A stretch of DNA of 64,000 bases from Acinetobacter sp. SAAs474 (GCF_032823475.1 NZ_CP127915.1:2294001-2358000), one strand, 5' to 3'; counted from the first letter of the stretch, positions 26,973-36,434 are shown. Translations and numbers: made by a program. Notes: generated by a model from the letters alone, not told the origin.

Positions 26973-29258
26973 ATGCTAAGTCGACAATTAGAAGTATCAT
27001 TACGCTTGGCTGTTAGCATGGCTCGTCAAAAACGGCACGAGTTTTTGACGGTTGAACATTTGTTATTAGCCTTACTTGATAATGATTCAGCAGTAAATGC
27101 TTTAAAAGCATGTGGTGCAGATATTATTTTATTACGCAAAGAACTTGAAGATTACGTTGAACAACATACGCCAAAACTGGCTGAAAATAGTGATCAAGCA
27201 CCTCATCCAACGGAAAGTTTTGATCGTATCTTACAGCGTGCAATTTTTCATGTGCAATCAAGTGGTGGCGATCGTGCGGTTGAAGGTGCAGATATTTTAG
27301 TGGCGATGTACTCTGAACGGGATTCATTTGCAATTTATTTATTAAAACGTCATCAAATTAATCGTTTAACTTTAACTCAATATCTTTCTCATGGCTTACA
27401 TACTAAAGAAGAACAACAAGTTGAAGAGGAAATTGAAGATATAGAAAGTGAGCAGGTATCGTCTTCTAATGCTGGCCCATTAGAACTTTACACAACCAAT
27501 TTAAATACGGAAGCCAGTAAAGGTAAAACAGATCCACTAATTGGACGAGAAAAAGAAATTGAACGTGCAGCACAAATTTTATGCCGCCGTCGTAAGAATA
27601 ATCCTCTATTGGTTGGTGATCCAGGTGTAGGAAAAACCTCGATTGCTGAGGGGCTCGCTTGGTTAATCGTGAATGGAAAAGCACCCAAACCACTTGCTGA
27701 TGCGGTAATCTATAGTTTAGATATTGGTGCCTTAGTCGCAGGTACAAAATATCGTGGTGATTTTGAAAAACGCTTAAAACAATTGTTAAGTACGTTAAAG
27801 AAAAAGCCAGAGTCTATTTTATTTATTGATGAAATTCATATGATTATTGGTGCTGGTTCTAGTATGGGCAGTACAATGGATGCATCAAACTTGATTAAAC
27901 CTGCCTTAGCAAATGGTACTTTACGTTGTATTGGCTCAACCACATTTCAAGAATATCGTCAAGTTTTTGAAAAAGATCATGCATTATCACGCCGTTTTCA
28001 AAAAGTGGATATTAACGAACCTTCCATTGCTGAAACGATTGATATTTTACGGGGTCTAAAATCAAAATTTGAAGATTTCCATCATGTAAAATATGATGAT
28101 CAAGCATTGGTCGCAGCGGTAGAACTTTCGGCAAAGTTTATTAATGATCGTTTTCTACCCGATAAGGCAATTGATGTGATTGATGAGGCTGGAGCACAGC
28201 GTCGATTAAAATCTGAGCAACAAGATAGTCTAATTACAGTTGAAAATATTGAAGATATTATTGCTAAAATCGCAAGAATTCCTCCAAAAACAGTTTCTAA
28301 AGATGATAAAGCAATTTTATCGAATTTAGAGCGCGATTTAAAACGTGTGGTATTTGGTCAAGATGAGGCGATTGATGCATTATCTTCAGCGATTAAATTA
28401 TCTCGTGCGGGATTAAAAACACCAGATAAACCTGTGGGAAGTTTTATTTTTGCTGGACCAACTGGTGTAGGTAAAACAGAAGTTACTAAACAGTTAGCCA
28501 AGTTTTTAGGGGTTGAACTGATTCGTTTCGATATGTCTGAGTATATGGAGCGTCATGCCGTTTCACGCTTGATCGGGGCACCGCCAGGTTACGTCGGTTT
28601 TGATCAAGGTGGATTGTTAACCGATGCGATTCATAAAAATCCTCATTCTGTATTATTACTTGATGAAATTGAAAAAGCACATCCAGATGTGTTTAATTTA
28701 TTGCTTCAAATTATGGATCATGGTTCATTAACAGATAATAATGGTCGTAAGTCAGATTTTCGTAATGTGATTTTAGTATTAACGACGAATATCGGTGCTG
28801 AAAGTATTTCGCGTGTAAGTATTGGTTTTACTGAGCAAGATCATAGTCGTGATAACCAAGAAGCAATGAAAAAAGCATTTTCACCAGAGTTTCGTAATCG
28901 TTTAGATGGGATTATTCAGTTCCAGTCGTTGCCAAATAATATTATTGAAAATGTGGTTGATAAATTCTTAACTGAACTACAAGCACAGCTAGATGATAAA
29001 AAAGTGGTCTTGGATGTAGATAAACATGCTCGTGCTTGGTTGGCTGAGCAAGGTTATGATCGTTTAATGGGTGCTCGACCAATGCAACGTTTAATTCAAG
29101 AGCATTTGAAAAAACCACTGGCAGAAATGATTTTATTTGGCGAATTGGCAGAACATGGTGGCAATGTAGCCGTTTCTGTAAAAACTGAAAAAGGTCAGGT
29201 GATTGGGCTTAAACTAGAAGTATTTGAAGATCAAGTTGCAGAGCCTGCAGAAGTATAG
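26973..29258 (+). CDS. clpA: ATP-dependent Clp protease ATP-binding subunit ClpA
   Basis: 761 residues: Clp N-domain repeats (1-145), an acidic linker, first AAA+ module with Walker A GDPGVGKT (215-222) and Walker B FIDEIH, and second module with Walker A GPTGVGKT (about 493-500) and LLDEIEKAHPDV. It unfolds substrates and feeds them to the ClpP peptidase. The clpS-clpA order and 9-base spacing are the standard arrangement. A strong terminator follows. Confidence 0.95.
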   Translation: MLSRQLEVSLRLAVSMARQKRHEFLTVEHLLLALLDNDSAVNALKACGADIILLRKELEDYVEQHTPKLAENSDQAPHPTESFDRILQRAIFHVQSSGGDRAVEGADILVAMYSERDSFAIYLLKRHQINRLTLTQYLSHGLHTKEEQQVEEEIEDIESEQVSSSNAGPLELYTTNLNTEASKGKTDPLIGREKEIERAAQILCRRRKNNPLLVGDPGVGKTSIAEGLAWLIVNGKAPKPLADAVIYSLDIGALVAGTKYRGDFEKRLKQLLSTLKKKPESILFIDEIHMIIGAGSSMGSTMDASNLIKPALANGTLRCIGSTTFQEYRQVFEKDHALSRRFQKVDINEPSIAETIDILRGLKSKFEDFHHVKYDDQALVAAVELSAKFINDRFLPDKAIDVIDEAGAQRRLKSEQQDSLITVENIEDIIAKIARIPPKTVSKDDKAILSNLERDLKRVVFGQDEAIDALSSAIKLSRAGLKTPDKPVGSFIFAGPTGVGKTEVTKQLAKFLGVELIRFDMSEYMERHAVSRLIGAPPGYVGFDQGGLLTDAIHKNPHSVLLLDEIEKAHPDVFNLLLQIMDHGSLTDNNGRKSDFRNVILVLTTNIGAESISRVSIGFTEQDHSRDNQEAMKKAFSPEFRNRLDGIIQFQSLPNNIIENVVDKFLTELQAQLDDKKVVLDVDKHARAWLAEQGYDRLMGARPMQRLIQEHLKKPLAEMILFGELAEHGGNVAVSVKTEKGQVIGLKLEVFEDQVAEPAEV

Positions 29259-29272
29259 TAGTCATTCATGAT

Positions 29273-29307
29273 AAAAAATCACCTATCATATAGGTGATTT
29301 TTTTTAT
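29273..29307 (+). terminator. rho-independent terminator of clpSA
   Basis: AAAATCACCTAT and ATAGGTGATTTT pair into a 12-base stem with a very short loop, followed by a run of T, just after the clpA stop. Confidence 0.9.
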
Positions 29308-29430
29308 CTATAAAATCATTAAGGTATGATGTCATGTGTTTGATCACATATCATTAGCATACGATGATGAATGTATCGATAATGTCATATCGTAAAGTAA
29401 TTAACCGCAAGTTAACTCAGAGTTTTTATC

Positions 29431-29784
29431 ATGGATATAAATATCACCAAAGTAATGATGACCTTCTTTTTATTTTTCATTACGGCCGTTGCTGAAATAT
29501 TGGGATGTTATTTTCCGTATTTGATTTTAAACCAAGGAAAAACGCACTGGTTATGGCTACCAACTGTATTGAGCTTGGCTATTTTTGTTTGGTTATTGAC
29601 ACTACATCCTGCGGCATCAGGTAGAATTTATGCAGCTTATGGCGGGATTTATATTTTTACTGCTTTATTATGGCTTAAGTTTGTTGATCAGGTTGCCTTA
29701 TCTAAGTGGGACCTTATGGGGGGCTGTGTAGTACTATTTGGTGCTGCGATTATTATATTACAACCCCAAGGTCTAATACGCTAA
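29431..29784 (+). CDS. YnfA family small membrane protein
   Basis: 117 residues, four hydrophobic helices, with the family pattern [12 protein letters not shown] at the N terminus, [17 protein letters not shown] in the middle and W-D-x-x-G in the last part. YnfA proteins are SMR-like inner-membrane proteins; a transport role has been proposed but substrates are not settled. An internal ATG at 29455 gives the more usual length of about 109 residues and is an alternative start. Convergent with the transglycosylase gene, 7 bases apart. Confidence 0.85.
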   Translation: MDINITKVMMTFFLFFITAVAEILGCYFPYLILNQGKTHWLWLPTVLSLAIFVWLLTLHPAASGRIYAAYGGIYIFTALLWLKFVDQVALSKWDLMGGCVVLFGAAIIILQPQGLIR

Positions 29785-29791
29785 TTTAAGA

Positions 29792-30364
29792 TTAAAGTGC
29801 GCTTTTTAACTCAGATCTATGCGCTTTGACTTGTTTCGCATATTTTTTTCCTTGTTTTTTCATTTGTCTGTTGGTGTTATACGCTGTTGGCCCTACGTTG
29901 TAGTGTGCCAGTGCTTTTTTTAGGCTATTCGCATTATGTTGATATGTATTTAAAATATATGCACCACAATGAATATTAACTGATTCATCAAATAGATCGC
30001 CTTGACAAATATTTTGCCAATATTTAGGCATGACTTGAGTCAGACCCACAGCACCAGCAGGTGATACAACTTTGCTGCGATAAGATGATTCCTGTCGAAT
30101 AAGTGCTGCCAACATTAAAGGATCTAAATCATATTGATCTGCTGTCTCTACAATAAGTGGTGCAATCCGGTCTGCAGTGGAGGGTTGGACGGTATATGCT
30201 TTTTGTAATCCAATTGAAAGTTTAGCAGAGCGTTTAGCCACAGATCCTGAACCTAATGGAGCACATCCTGTAATCAGTCCGATAGTGATAACAACCAGAC
30301 TTATTTTAGCCATAAGAGAATTACATAATTTAAATTTTTTTAAATTCAACAAAATAATCGCCAT
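29792..30364 (-). CDS. lytic transglycosylase lipoprotein (SLT domain)
   Basis: The SLT domain covers about residues 65-165: the catalytic glutamate is in LIRQESSYRSKVVSP, followed by GAVGLTQVMPKYW and the later YNVGP motif. The N terminus holds a hydrophobic signal with lipobox-like ITGC, so the mature protein is probably a lipoprotein of the periplasm that cleaves peptidoglycan glycan strands. Two starts are possible: ATG 30364, or ATG 30313, which gives a more compact signal peptide; neither has a strong ribosome site. It stands alone. Confidence 0.8.
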   Translation of the reverse strand: MAIILLNLKKFKLCNSLMAKISLVVITIGLITGCAPLGSGSVAKRSAKLSIGLQKAYTVQPSTADRIAPLIVETADQYDLDPLMLAALIRQESSYRSKVVSPAGAVGLTQVMPKYWQNICQGDLFDESVNIHCGAYILNTYQHNANSLKKALAHYNVGPTAYNTNRQMKKQGKKYAKQVKAHRSELKSAL

Positions 30365-30599
30365 ATTTCACAATAATAAAATTTTATTACCAGTGACTAG
30401 TAATGAGGTACTAAATAGTATTCAGACTTTAATCTGAGGTCAATTCATGTTGTATGATTTATTTTTAAATAAACGTTTTTATTGTATGATTTTTTTGCTA
30501 TTACAAGCAAAATTGATGTGATAGCAACAAAATACTCCAACATAGACCTAGAAAAGTTTTATAATCGAGCTGTTATCCGGCTCTATCTACGATATTCAT

Positions 30600-31067
30600 A
30601 TGACACCCGCATGTAAAATTTTAAAATCACATAAAATAAGTTTTTCAATTCATGAGTATGAACATGATCCTCATGCCAAAAGTTTTGGTTTAGAAGCTGC
30701 TGAAAAGTTAGCTTTATCTGTAGATCTGGTTTTTAAGACTTTAATGCTGAGTGATGATAAAAATTATTTTATTGCGATTTTACCTGTTAACCATCAGCTT
30801 AATTTAAAGAAGGTTGCCCAAGCATTTGGCTGTAAGAAACTGCATATGGCAGATCCTAAAGATGCTGAGCGATTGACGGGATATTTAGTTGGTGGAATTA
30901 GTCCATTAGGGCAGAAAAAGCGTTTAAAAACAGTTATTCATGCTTCTGCTGCTGACTATGAAAAAATTTATGTGAGTGGTGGGAAACGCGGTTTGGATGT
31001 GGGTTTAAATCCTCATGATCTGGCTCAGATTTTATCTGCTCAGTTTGTCGATATTGTGGATGAATAA
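30600..31067 (+). CDS. ybaK: Cys-tRNA(Pro)/Cys-tRNA(Cys) deacylase
   Basis: 155 residues of the YbaK/ProX editing-domain family: the N-terminal [21 protein letters not shown], the lysine-containing VFKTLMLSD, and [18 protein letters not shown] are typical of YbaK, which clears mischarged Cys-tRNA(Pro) in trans. It is the last clear host gene before prophage DNA; its stop codon lies at about 31,065, only about 80 bases from the first phage terminator. Confidence 0.9.
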   Translation: MTPACKILKSHKISFSIHEYEHDPHAKSFGLEAAEKLALSVDLVFKTLMLSDDKNYFIAILPVNHQLNLKKVAQAFGCKKLHMADPKDAERLTGYLVGGISPLGQKKRLKTVIHASAADYEKIYVSGGKRGLDVGLNPHDLAQILSAQFVDIVDE

Positions 31068-31148
31068 TCTGGTTTTTTGTTGATCAATTTTTCTTATTTT
31101 TATTCTTGTTACTCACAATATTACTCACAAAATAATTGCTAAATAAAA

Positions 31149-31172
31149 AAAGCCACCCGAATTGGTGGCTTT
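31149..31172 (-). terminator. terminator of the leftward early operon
   Basis: AAAGCCACC (31149-31157) and GGTGGCTTT (31164-31172) form a stem; on the minus strand it is followed by a run of T. It closes the leftward phage operon. Confidence 0.85.
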
Positions 31173-31234
31173 ATAATTTTAACTAATTGTGCAAAATTCC
31201 CCATCATAAACTTTGATTTAATGATAGGAGTAAG

Positions 31235-31489
31235 TCAATCTACATCACGTATCACTGATTGAACATATGAATTTAACCAGTAACTTTTCCGACCATCTTT
31301 ATATGGCTTAGTATAGCGACCATCTCTAATTCGAGCATCAAGCGTTTCAGGTTCGATATTTAATAATCTCGCAAATTCTGCACGACCAACTCGACTTTCA
31401 TGTTTAGTGAGTAATGCTCGTTTCAAATATTGCATTTCATCAAAAATAGCTTGGAGTAAGTCATTATCACTTTCTTTCATAGATCCCAT
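31235..31489 (-). CDS. small HTH DNA-binding protein, excisionase-like
   Basis: 84 residues. The region at about 32-70 (VGRAEFARLLNIEPETLDAR, then IRDGRYTKPYKDGRKSYW) reads as a winged helix-turn-helix of the AlpA/Xis/MerR-like kind: a helix-turn-helix followed by a G-R/K wing. It is the outermost gene of the leftward early operon, the usual place of an excisionase next to the attachment site. ATG 31489 was preferred since GGAG lies 9 bases upstream; ATG 31480 is an alternative. The Xis role is an inference from place and fold. Confidence 0.55.
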   Translation of the reverse strand: MGSMKESDNDLLQAIFDEMQYLKRALLTKHESRVGRAEFARLLNIEPETLDARIRDGRYTKPYKDGRKSYWLNSYVQSVIRDVD

Positions 31490-32065
31490 TCAACTAATCT
31501 CCTTTAATTTCACTTCTTTCAGCAGCTCTCGTACCCGATTAATTTCTGATTCAGTGTGATATGTGCCTCCAGCATTAATATCTAAATAAAAACTTAATAA
31601 GTCAGCTTTGTTTGCGAAATCATACATTTTTATGACAACAGTTAGATCTCGCAAAATAATTCGTGCTGGTAGTAAGCTATAAGAGATTCCAAAAATATTT
31701 AGCTCACCAGCAATAAATTTTCTAATTGCTGTTAGTCGCTGCAATCCATCAATACAAACAACTTGTTCAATCAAGTCACCAGTTATTTTTGTTTCACGCC
31801 ATGTTGGATTGTTAAATCGAATAGTTAATCCACTTTCATCAACGATGCGTCGAAGCACATTTTCAATGTAATGTACCTGTTGATCTTGAGTCCAAACATG
31901 GCCGCGTTGAAAGTCAGGATTTAAGTCAATTCCATATTTCGTATCTTTATTTTCATTTTTGATCCATGTCTCTAAATAACTAAATCCACAATGAAAAGTT
32001 CGGATAGGACGTTCAATAGGTTTAATATGGCTATAGAATTGATCCGCTGTCATTTTCACATTCAC
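31490..32065 (-). CDS. DUF262/ParB-like nuclease-domain protein
   Basis: 191 residues. It has the DUF262 hallmarks: DLNPDFQRGHVWTQDQQVHYIENVL (ParB/Srx-like fold) and CIDGLQRLTAIRKFI, which matches the DGQQR-T nucleotide-binding motif with L in place of the first Q. DUF262 domains are found in nucleotide-dependent restriction and defence proteins, often fused to HNH (DUF1524) domains; here the domain is alone. It overlaps its upstream neighbour by one base in an operon of tightly packed genes. Its role in the phage is unknown. Confidence 0.75.
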   Translation of the reverse strand: MNVKMTADQFYSHIKPIERPIRTFHCGFSYLETWIKNENKDTKYGIDLNPDFQRGHVWTQDQQVHYIENVLRRIVDESGLTIRFNNPTWRETKITGDLIEQVVCIDGLQRLTAIRKFIAGELNIFGISYSLLPARIILRDLTVVIKMYDFANKADLLSFYLDINAGGTYHTESEINRVRELLKEVKLKEIS

Positions 32066-32430
32066 TATACTTGCTCCTGTGCTTCGATCATGGCTTGTAG
32101 CTCTTTCTCAATATGTTTAATTTCAGCAAAACTATCAGCACTATATTGCTTTGCTTCATAAGCATAATCACAAAGTGATTCAATTTTAGATTTCTCAACC
32201 AAAACAAACCCTTCAGGCACAGCTACTTTTTGGGCTTTAGCCTCATCCAATTCCTCTAATGTAACTTCAACTAGATTTTGAAAGCTTAAAGATTCACTCT
32301 CACTTCCATTTTCTGTATTGTTAATTTTGAATTTGATAGATGAAATATCTACATTTTCGTTTTCAAGTAGCACAATTAAAGATTTAATAACTACTTTTGC
32401 GCTAATCATTGTATTTTTAATATCCATCAC
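32065..32430 (-). CDS. phage early protein of unknown function
   Basis: 121 residues, acidic, probably all-alpha in its second half with a coiled-coil tendency (SIESLCDYAYEAKQ... to EAQEQV). No family recognised. The start overlaps the stop of the upstream gene (ATGA) and its stop overlaps the DUF262 gene start, so it is translationally coupled. The segment VPEGFVLVEKSKIESL resembles a linker found in many small phage proteins (VPEGFVLVPKE...), suggesting a helper or regulatory protein rather than an enzyme. Confidence 0.65.
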   Translation of the reverse strand: MMDIKNTMISAKVVIKSLIVLLENENVDISSIKFKINNTENGSESESLSFQNLVEVTLEELDEAKAQKVAVPEGFVLVEKSKIESLCDYAYEAKQYSADSFAEIKHIEKELQAMIEAQEQV

Positions 32431-32774
32431 GCCACCTTTTCCTTAGCCCACCACGCAACTGGACCATCTTCGGTATCATTTATTGAAACTAAAAACCATC
32501 CATCACCATTGGGTGAAGTAGGTTGCCAATCTTTGGTGGCATCAATGTCACCGTCACCCCAATATTTATCAGCCAATTCTTCTGAGCAATCCCATTCCAT
32601 TTCTTTTCGGGATAATGAAATATTGAAATGTTTCAACATTCTTTCATGCTCAGAATATGTCATAAATTCACGACCATTAAGCACTTGGCTTAGGTATTCA
32701 TCTAAAACTGGATGAACCCAAAATCCATATTCATCACGAATAATCTCAGCAGGTGCTAATTGTTTTATTTCCAT
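32427..32774 (-). CDS. phage early protein of unknown function (DUF551-like tail)
   Basis: 115 residues starting MEIKQLAPAE. The C-terminal part NGDGWFLVSINDTEDGPVAWW resembles the short W-rich motif of DUF551-type phage proteins (…GWFL..…DGPVAWW), but the match is loose. I set the start at 32774 because the stop of the upstream gene overlaps it as TGATG; the open frame reaches further but into that gene. Function unknown. Confidence 0.55.
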   Translation of the reverse strand: MEIKQLAPAEIIRDEYGFWVHPVLDEYLSQVLNGREFMTYSEHERMLKHFNISLSRKEMEWDCSEELADKYWGDGDIDATKDWQPTSPNGDGWFLVSINDTEDGPVAWWAKEKVA

Positions 32775-32974
32775 CACGCCGCCTTCATTTCTTTTTTGCA
32801 TTCTTTAACAGCTTCTTTTAGCAAAGTAAGAGCACATGGATCAGGTAGAGAAACACACATTAATAAAATTGACATAGCGTGTTTAGCTTTTTGTGTACCA
32901 CTGCTCATCATGTGATTCGCAATGTCTCTATCGATACCAGCAAACTGCTCAATTTGAAATTGATTCATTCCCAT
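32774..32974 (-). CDS. small phage early protein
   Basis: 66 residues from ATG 32974 (MGMNQFQIEQFAG). It is mostly helical, with one hydrophobic stretch (SILLMCVSLPDPCALTLL) and a lysine-rich C terminus (KECKKEMK). No family recognised. Its start overlaps the stop of the upstream 47-codon gene (TGATG) and it is preceded by GGAG six bases upstream, so a coupled, translated gene is likely. Confidence 0.5.
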   Translation of the reverse strand: MGMNQFQIEQFAGIDRDIANHMMSSGTQKAKHAMSILLMCVSLPDPCALTLLKEAVKECKKEMKAA

Positions 32975-33117
32975 CACGCTCTCCAAATCGCTTCTTTAAA
33001 TTTTGCATCAACAATAAGACTGTCAACTTCACTAAAATTCACGTCGTTGAAAACATGTGTCATCTTTGCACCGAATACAGTCAGTATTCGAGTAATGGTT
33101 GAGTATTCAAATCTCAT
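32974..33117 (-). CDS. very small phage early protein
   Basis: 47 residues from ATG 33117 (MRFEYSTITRILTVFGAK), too short for most gene finders. A GGAG ribosome site lies eight bases upstream, its start overlaps the stop of the large upstream gene (ATGA), and its stop overlaps the next start (TGATG). The exact chain of overlaps is the best evidence that it is translated. Function unknown. Confidence 0.5.
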   Translation of the reverse strand: MRFEYSTITRILTVFGAKMTHVFNDVNFSEVDSLIVDAKFKEAIWRA

Positions 33118-34268
33118 GACATGCTCTCCAACTCTTTGCGACGTTTGAGGACACACGCCATTAACTTCGGTTGAATATCAATATGACGACCAGCAACATC
33201 AATCTCTAGCGCGTCCAACTCGGTCAGATCCGCTGCGTTCTTAATTTGAACTATTAATGACGGTGGCTCACTCTCAACTTTATTCAATTCATCAAGCTCA
33301 ACAAGTCTTACATTAATAGCTCTCATCAATGGCTTGCGCTGTTCTTCGGTCCACTGCGTTGTATATTTAACCAATGCATTGGCTTCAGCCGGTGAATTTG
33401 CTTCTTTTGCACGTGCAACAAGATCATTAAGACGTTCTTGGTAAATCATATTCTCAGCTTCTTGCTGCAGTTTTCTTAGCTCAACTACTGAAAGTTCACC
33501 AGAATCATTTTTAGGTGTATGTTGCTCAGGATCCAATTCAGCTAATTTTTCACTAAAACATGCATTAAGATCATTATGCTCTTTATCACTTAAGGTACCA
33601 TTCGCTGAAAAAACAGAGCGGATCTTCACTAAAGCTTCGGGTGTCGTTGCTTGCTGAATTTGATACTCAAATGAAGCATAGAGATCATCAATCGTACCTT
33701 GCACGACAGTAAGTTTTGGCTCTTCAGTTATTTTTTCACTCAAGCTATCTTCAACAACATCGATAGGGCCTTGCTCAACGATAGTGATTTCAGATTTTGG
33801 TCCTTCAGTCTTTTTGCGTGAAGTACGTTTCTTTGGTTCTTTAGGTTCTTCACCTAAGCGCACAACACTCAAATCATTATCAAGTTCGCAACCAAGGATT
33901 TTAGATAAAGCTTTTAATTGAAGCTTGGCATTTTCAGCATCACGTTGAACAAAGCCACTGTTTATAGCTTCAATTAATGCGCTAGTTTTGAAATTAACAA
34001 CACAGATAGAAGGGGAATATGTATTGATAACAAAAACTTCTTGGCCCTCCTGGTATTCATCAAGAGTAAGTGGCTTAGTAAATTCAATACCAGCAACACT
34101 GATCATTTCAATCTTGATGCAAAACTCATAACCGGCTTTAGCGAAAATCGTAGCAGGGAACTGATCAATATCATTGAAATCAAGCATTTCACCGATAGCA
34201 CGGCACATTACATTTTTGCCAGAAAGCATGGCATTAAAAGCTTCTTGAGCAGAGATTAAATTATTCAT
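33114..34268 (-). CDS. large phage early protein, unknown function
   Basis: 384 residues from ATG 34268. An N-terminal domain (about 1-120, starting NNLISAQEAFNAMLSGKNV, with LTLDEYQEGQEVFV) resembles short phage proteins that modify or bind DNA-metabolism factors; a middle stretch rich in K, E and P (about 145-200, KEPKKRTSRKK) is disordered; the C-terminal half contains helical repeats. The longer frame to 34403 runs over the ERF gene and was rejected. It lies 10 bases after the ERF-type gene, so it probably works with recombination functions, but no activity can be named. Confidence 0.65.
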   Translation of the reverse strand: MNNLISAQEAFNAMLSGKNVMCRAIGEMLDFNDIDQFPATIFAKAGYEFCIKIEMISVAGIEFTKPLTLDEYQEGQEVFVINTYSPSICVVNFKTSALIEAINSGFVQRDAENAKLQLKALSKILGCELDNDLSVVRLGEEPKEPKKRTSRKKTEGPKSEITIVEQGPIDVVEDSLSEKITEEPKLTVVQGTIDDLYASFEYQIQQATTPEALVKIRSVFSANGTLSDKEHNDLNACFSEKLAELDPEQHTPKNDSGELSVVELRKLQQEAENMIYQERLNDLVARAKEANSPAEANALVKYTTQWTEEQRKPLMRAINVRLVELDELNKVESEPPSLIVQIKNAADLTELDALEIDVAGRHIDIQPKLMACVLKRRKELESMS

Positions 34269-34278
34269 TGTATTGGCC

Positions 34279-35039
<761 letters not shown>

Positions 35040-35040
<1 letters not shown>

Positions 35041-35465
35041 TACACAGCCTCCGCTAATTTATTTTTTTCAATGAAATCAGATAGCAATAAGTTGATATTG
35101 CGATGATCGTTGTGATCAGTGAAATCGTTATAAGATTTGCCGTTTATATCTGTGATGCTTTCAATTGCAAGATTTGTGATATCAATTGCTGTGTAGTCGG
35201 AACCTATAGGCCCATAGCTATCAGGATGTGCATCAAAGTTAAAACTAACTTGAATGCGAAATTCATCAACTTTTATTACTGCGATACCGGTGTTATTTGG
35301 GAAAACTTGTAAAGTTTGTACGCCGTAATCAGTCGGTTGACTAATACTGTAGTCAGGCTGATATACAGGTTGTTCGGGAATAGCGAGAGCTGCTAGGCTG
35401 CCAAAAGTTACAACGGCGGTAAGTACCATTGCTTTAGGGTTGAAAGGAATTGAGTTTACGTTCAT
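35040..35465 (-). CDS. phage early protein with hydrophobic N-terminal segment
   Basis: 141 residues. A hydrophobic stretch at about 12-29 (AMVLTAVVTFGSLAALAI) follows a short N terminus, resembling a signal anchor; the remainder is soluble and acidic, rich in D, N and S (SYGPIGSDYTAIDITNLAIES). No family recognised. It is the first gene of the leftward operon after the control region, a place often taken by host-takeover or recombination accessory proteins. A GAGGCAATT sequence in front of the ATG is a plausible ribosome site. Confidence 0.55.
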
Positions 35466-35549
35466 AATTGCCTCGTTGTTAGAAAAAAGCTCCGTTGATT
35501 TCTCAGGTCTGTCGGGGCTTTTTTATTGTTGGTGAGATAAATATAGATA

Positions 35550-35605
35550 TTCCGATATTATTAGTCAATAGGTAAAGCGATATTTATATAGAAAAACCGA
35601 TATTT
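35550..35605. promoter_or_regulatory. operator-like boxes and promoters of the left control region
   Basis: The spacer between the leftward early operon and the next rightward gene carries TTCCGATA (35550-35557), GCGATATTT and AAACCGAT (35594-35601). Their complements TATCGGAA and ATCGGTTT also occur in front of the repressor and Cro-like genes (38253, 38278, 38300). This sharing is what is expected of repressor operators. A hairpin with AGCTCCG/CGGGGCT and a T-run lies at about 35495-35527. Confidence 0.55.
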
Positions 35606-35667
35606 TTTTAAATTTGCTTTATAATAGACAAAAGAAAACCCACACGGCGTGGGTTAAGGAGTTTGTT

Positions 35668-36075
35668 ATGCATCCAACTAAGTCAGAATTAGAAGATATT
35701 CGAGAAATGCTGGTAGATATTCAATTAGCACTAAGCTCAAGTCACAATACTATCACTACAGATGATGTAAGTGCTCAGCCTGATGAAACGCATTGGCGAA
35801 TTAATCATAAGGAATACTTAGAAAAGACTAATAAAATTGCGGATATTCTAGGTATTAACCTCTGTAGTTCCCCTCGATGTGTTGGTGATACTGAGGGTGA
35901 GGTTGCATCGCTTGTACCAACAAAAAATACAGAAGCGGATATTCTTACACAACAGGCTAATGGGTGTCGTCTACTGCAACACATATTGAGTCAAGCTAAT
36001 CTAAAAAAAGATCAGCTTGATGATATTAAGCTCTATTTAAATCCAAATGAATTTCTAAATTCTAAAAAGAGCTGA
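35668..36075 (+). CDS. phage protein of unknown function
   Basis: 135 residues starting MHPTKSELEDIREMLVDIQ. I chose ATG 35668 because AAGGAG lies seven bases upstream; the frame extends further but into the control region. It is acidic and helical, with no recognised domain. The inverted repeat AACCCACACGGCGTGGGTT just before the ribosome site (35637-35655) could fold over it and limit translation. Its 3' end overlaps the convergent zinc-ribbon gene by 14 bases. Confidence 0.55.
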   Translation: MHPTKSELEDIREMLVDIQLALSSSHNTITTDDVSAQPDETHWRINHKEYLEKTNKIADILGINLCSSPRCVGDTEGEVASLVPTKNTEADILTQQANGCRLLQHILSQANLKKDQLDDIKLYLNPNEFLNSKKS

Positions 36076-36274
36076 GTTTTGGAAGGGGTGGCATAGATGG
36101 AGCATTGATAATTTTCGCAAATACACCATAAACGTGTCCACATTGCGAGCAATGAGCGATATTAAACCACGTATCACCTCTTTTTGACTCCTCTACACTA
36201 TTTGAAGAAACAATATATTTTAAGCCTTGAACTTTGCAATCAGGGCATTTAGGTTCAGCTATATTTTGACTCAT
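36062..36274 (-). CDS. small zinc-ribbon protein
   Basis: 70 residues from ATG 36274 (GGAGAA four bases upstream). Two CxxC knuckles, CPDC near residue 10 and CSQC near residue 43, make a zinc ribbon; the rest is short and ends in a proline-rich tail. Such proteins in phages may bind nucleic acid or RNA polymerase, but no target can be named. Convergent with the 135-residue gene and located next to the candidate small RNA. Confidence 0.6.
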   Translation of the reverse strand: MSQNIAEPKCPDCKVQGLKYIVSSNSVEESKRGDTWFNIAHCSQCGHVYGVFAKIINAPSMPPLPKLSSF

Positions 36275-36335
36275 TATCTTCTCCACCCGATCTGTTGTAA
36301 GGACTGTGTCGGGTTCACAGTTTATTTATTCTTAA

Positions 36336-36364
36336 TTGCATATTGGAATATTTTACGTTACACT
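36336..36364 (+). promoter_or_regulatory. sigma-70-type promoter for the candidate small RNA
   Basis: TTGCAT (36336-36341) and TACACT (36359-36364) are separated by exactly 17 bases. Transcription would begin near 36371, with a hairpin and T-run about 60 bases further. Confidence 0.5.
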
Positions 36365-36370
36365 GTTACC

Positions 36371-36434
36371 CATGGATTGGGCATTCCCGGTCGGCAAAGA
36401 GCTTTGGTGCAAACATCAAGGCTCTTTGTTTTTT
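36371..36434 (+). ncRNA. candidate small RNA in the immunity region
   Basis: Between a good promoter and a strong terminator lies a transcript of about 64 nucleotides. It has a small hairpin (CCCA/TGGG, about 36369-36381) and a long terminal hairpin: AAAGAGC (36396-36402) pairs with GCTCTTT (36421-36427), extended by G-U pairs, followed by a T-run that reaches the 3' end of the convergent DUF3800 gene. Phage immunity regions sometimes encode antisense RNAs such as P1 C4; whether this is related is untested. An open frame starting at 36372 (MDWAFPVGKELW, 33 codons) runs through the terminator and is an alternative reading. Confidence 0.45.
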
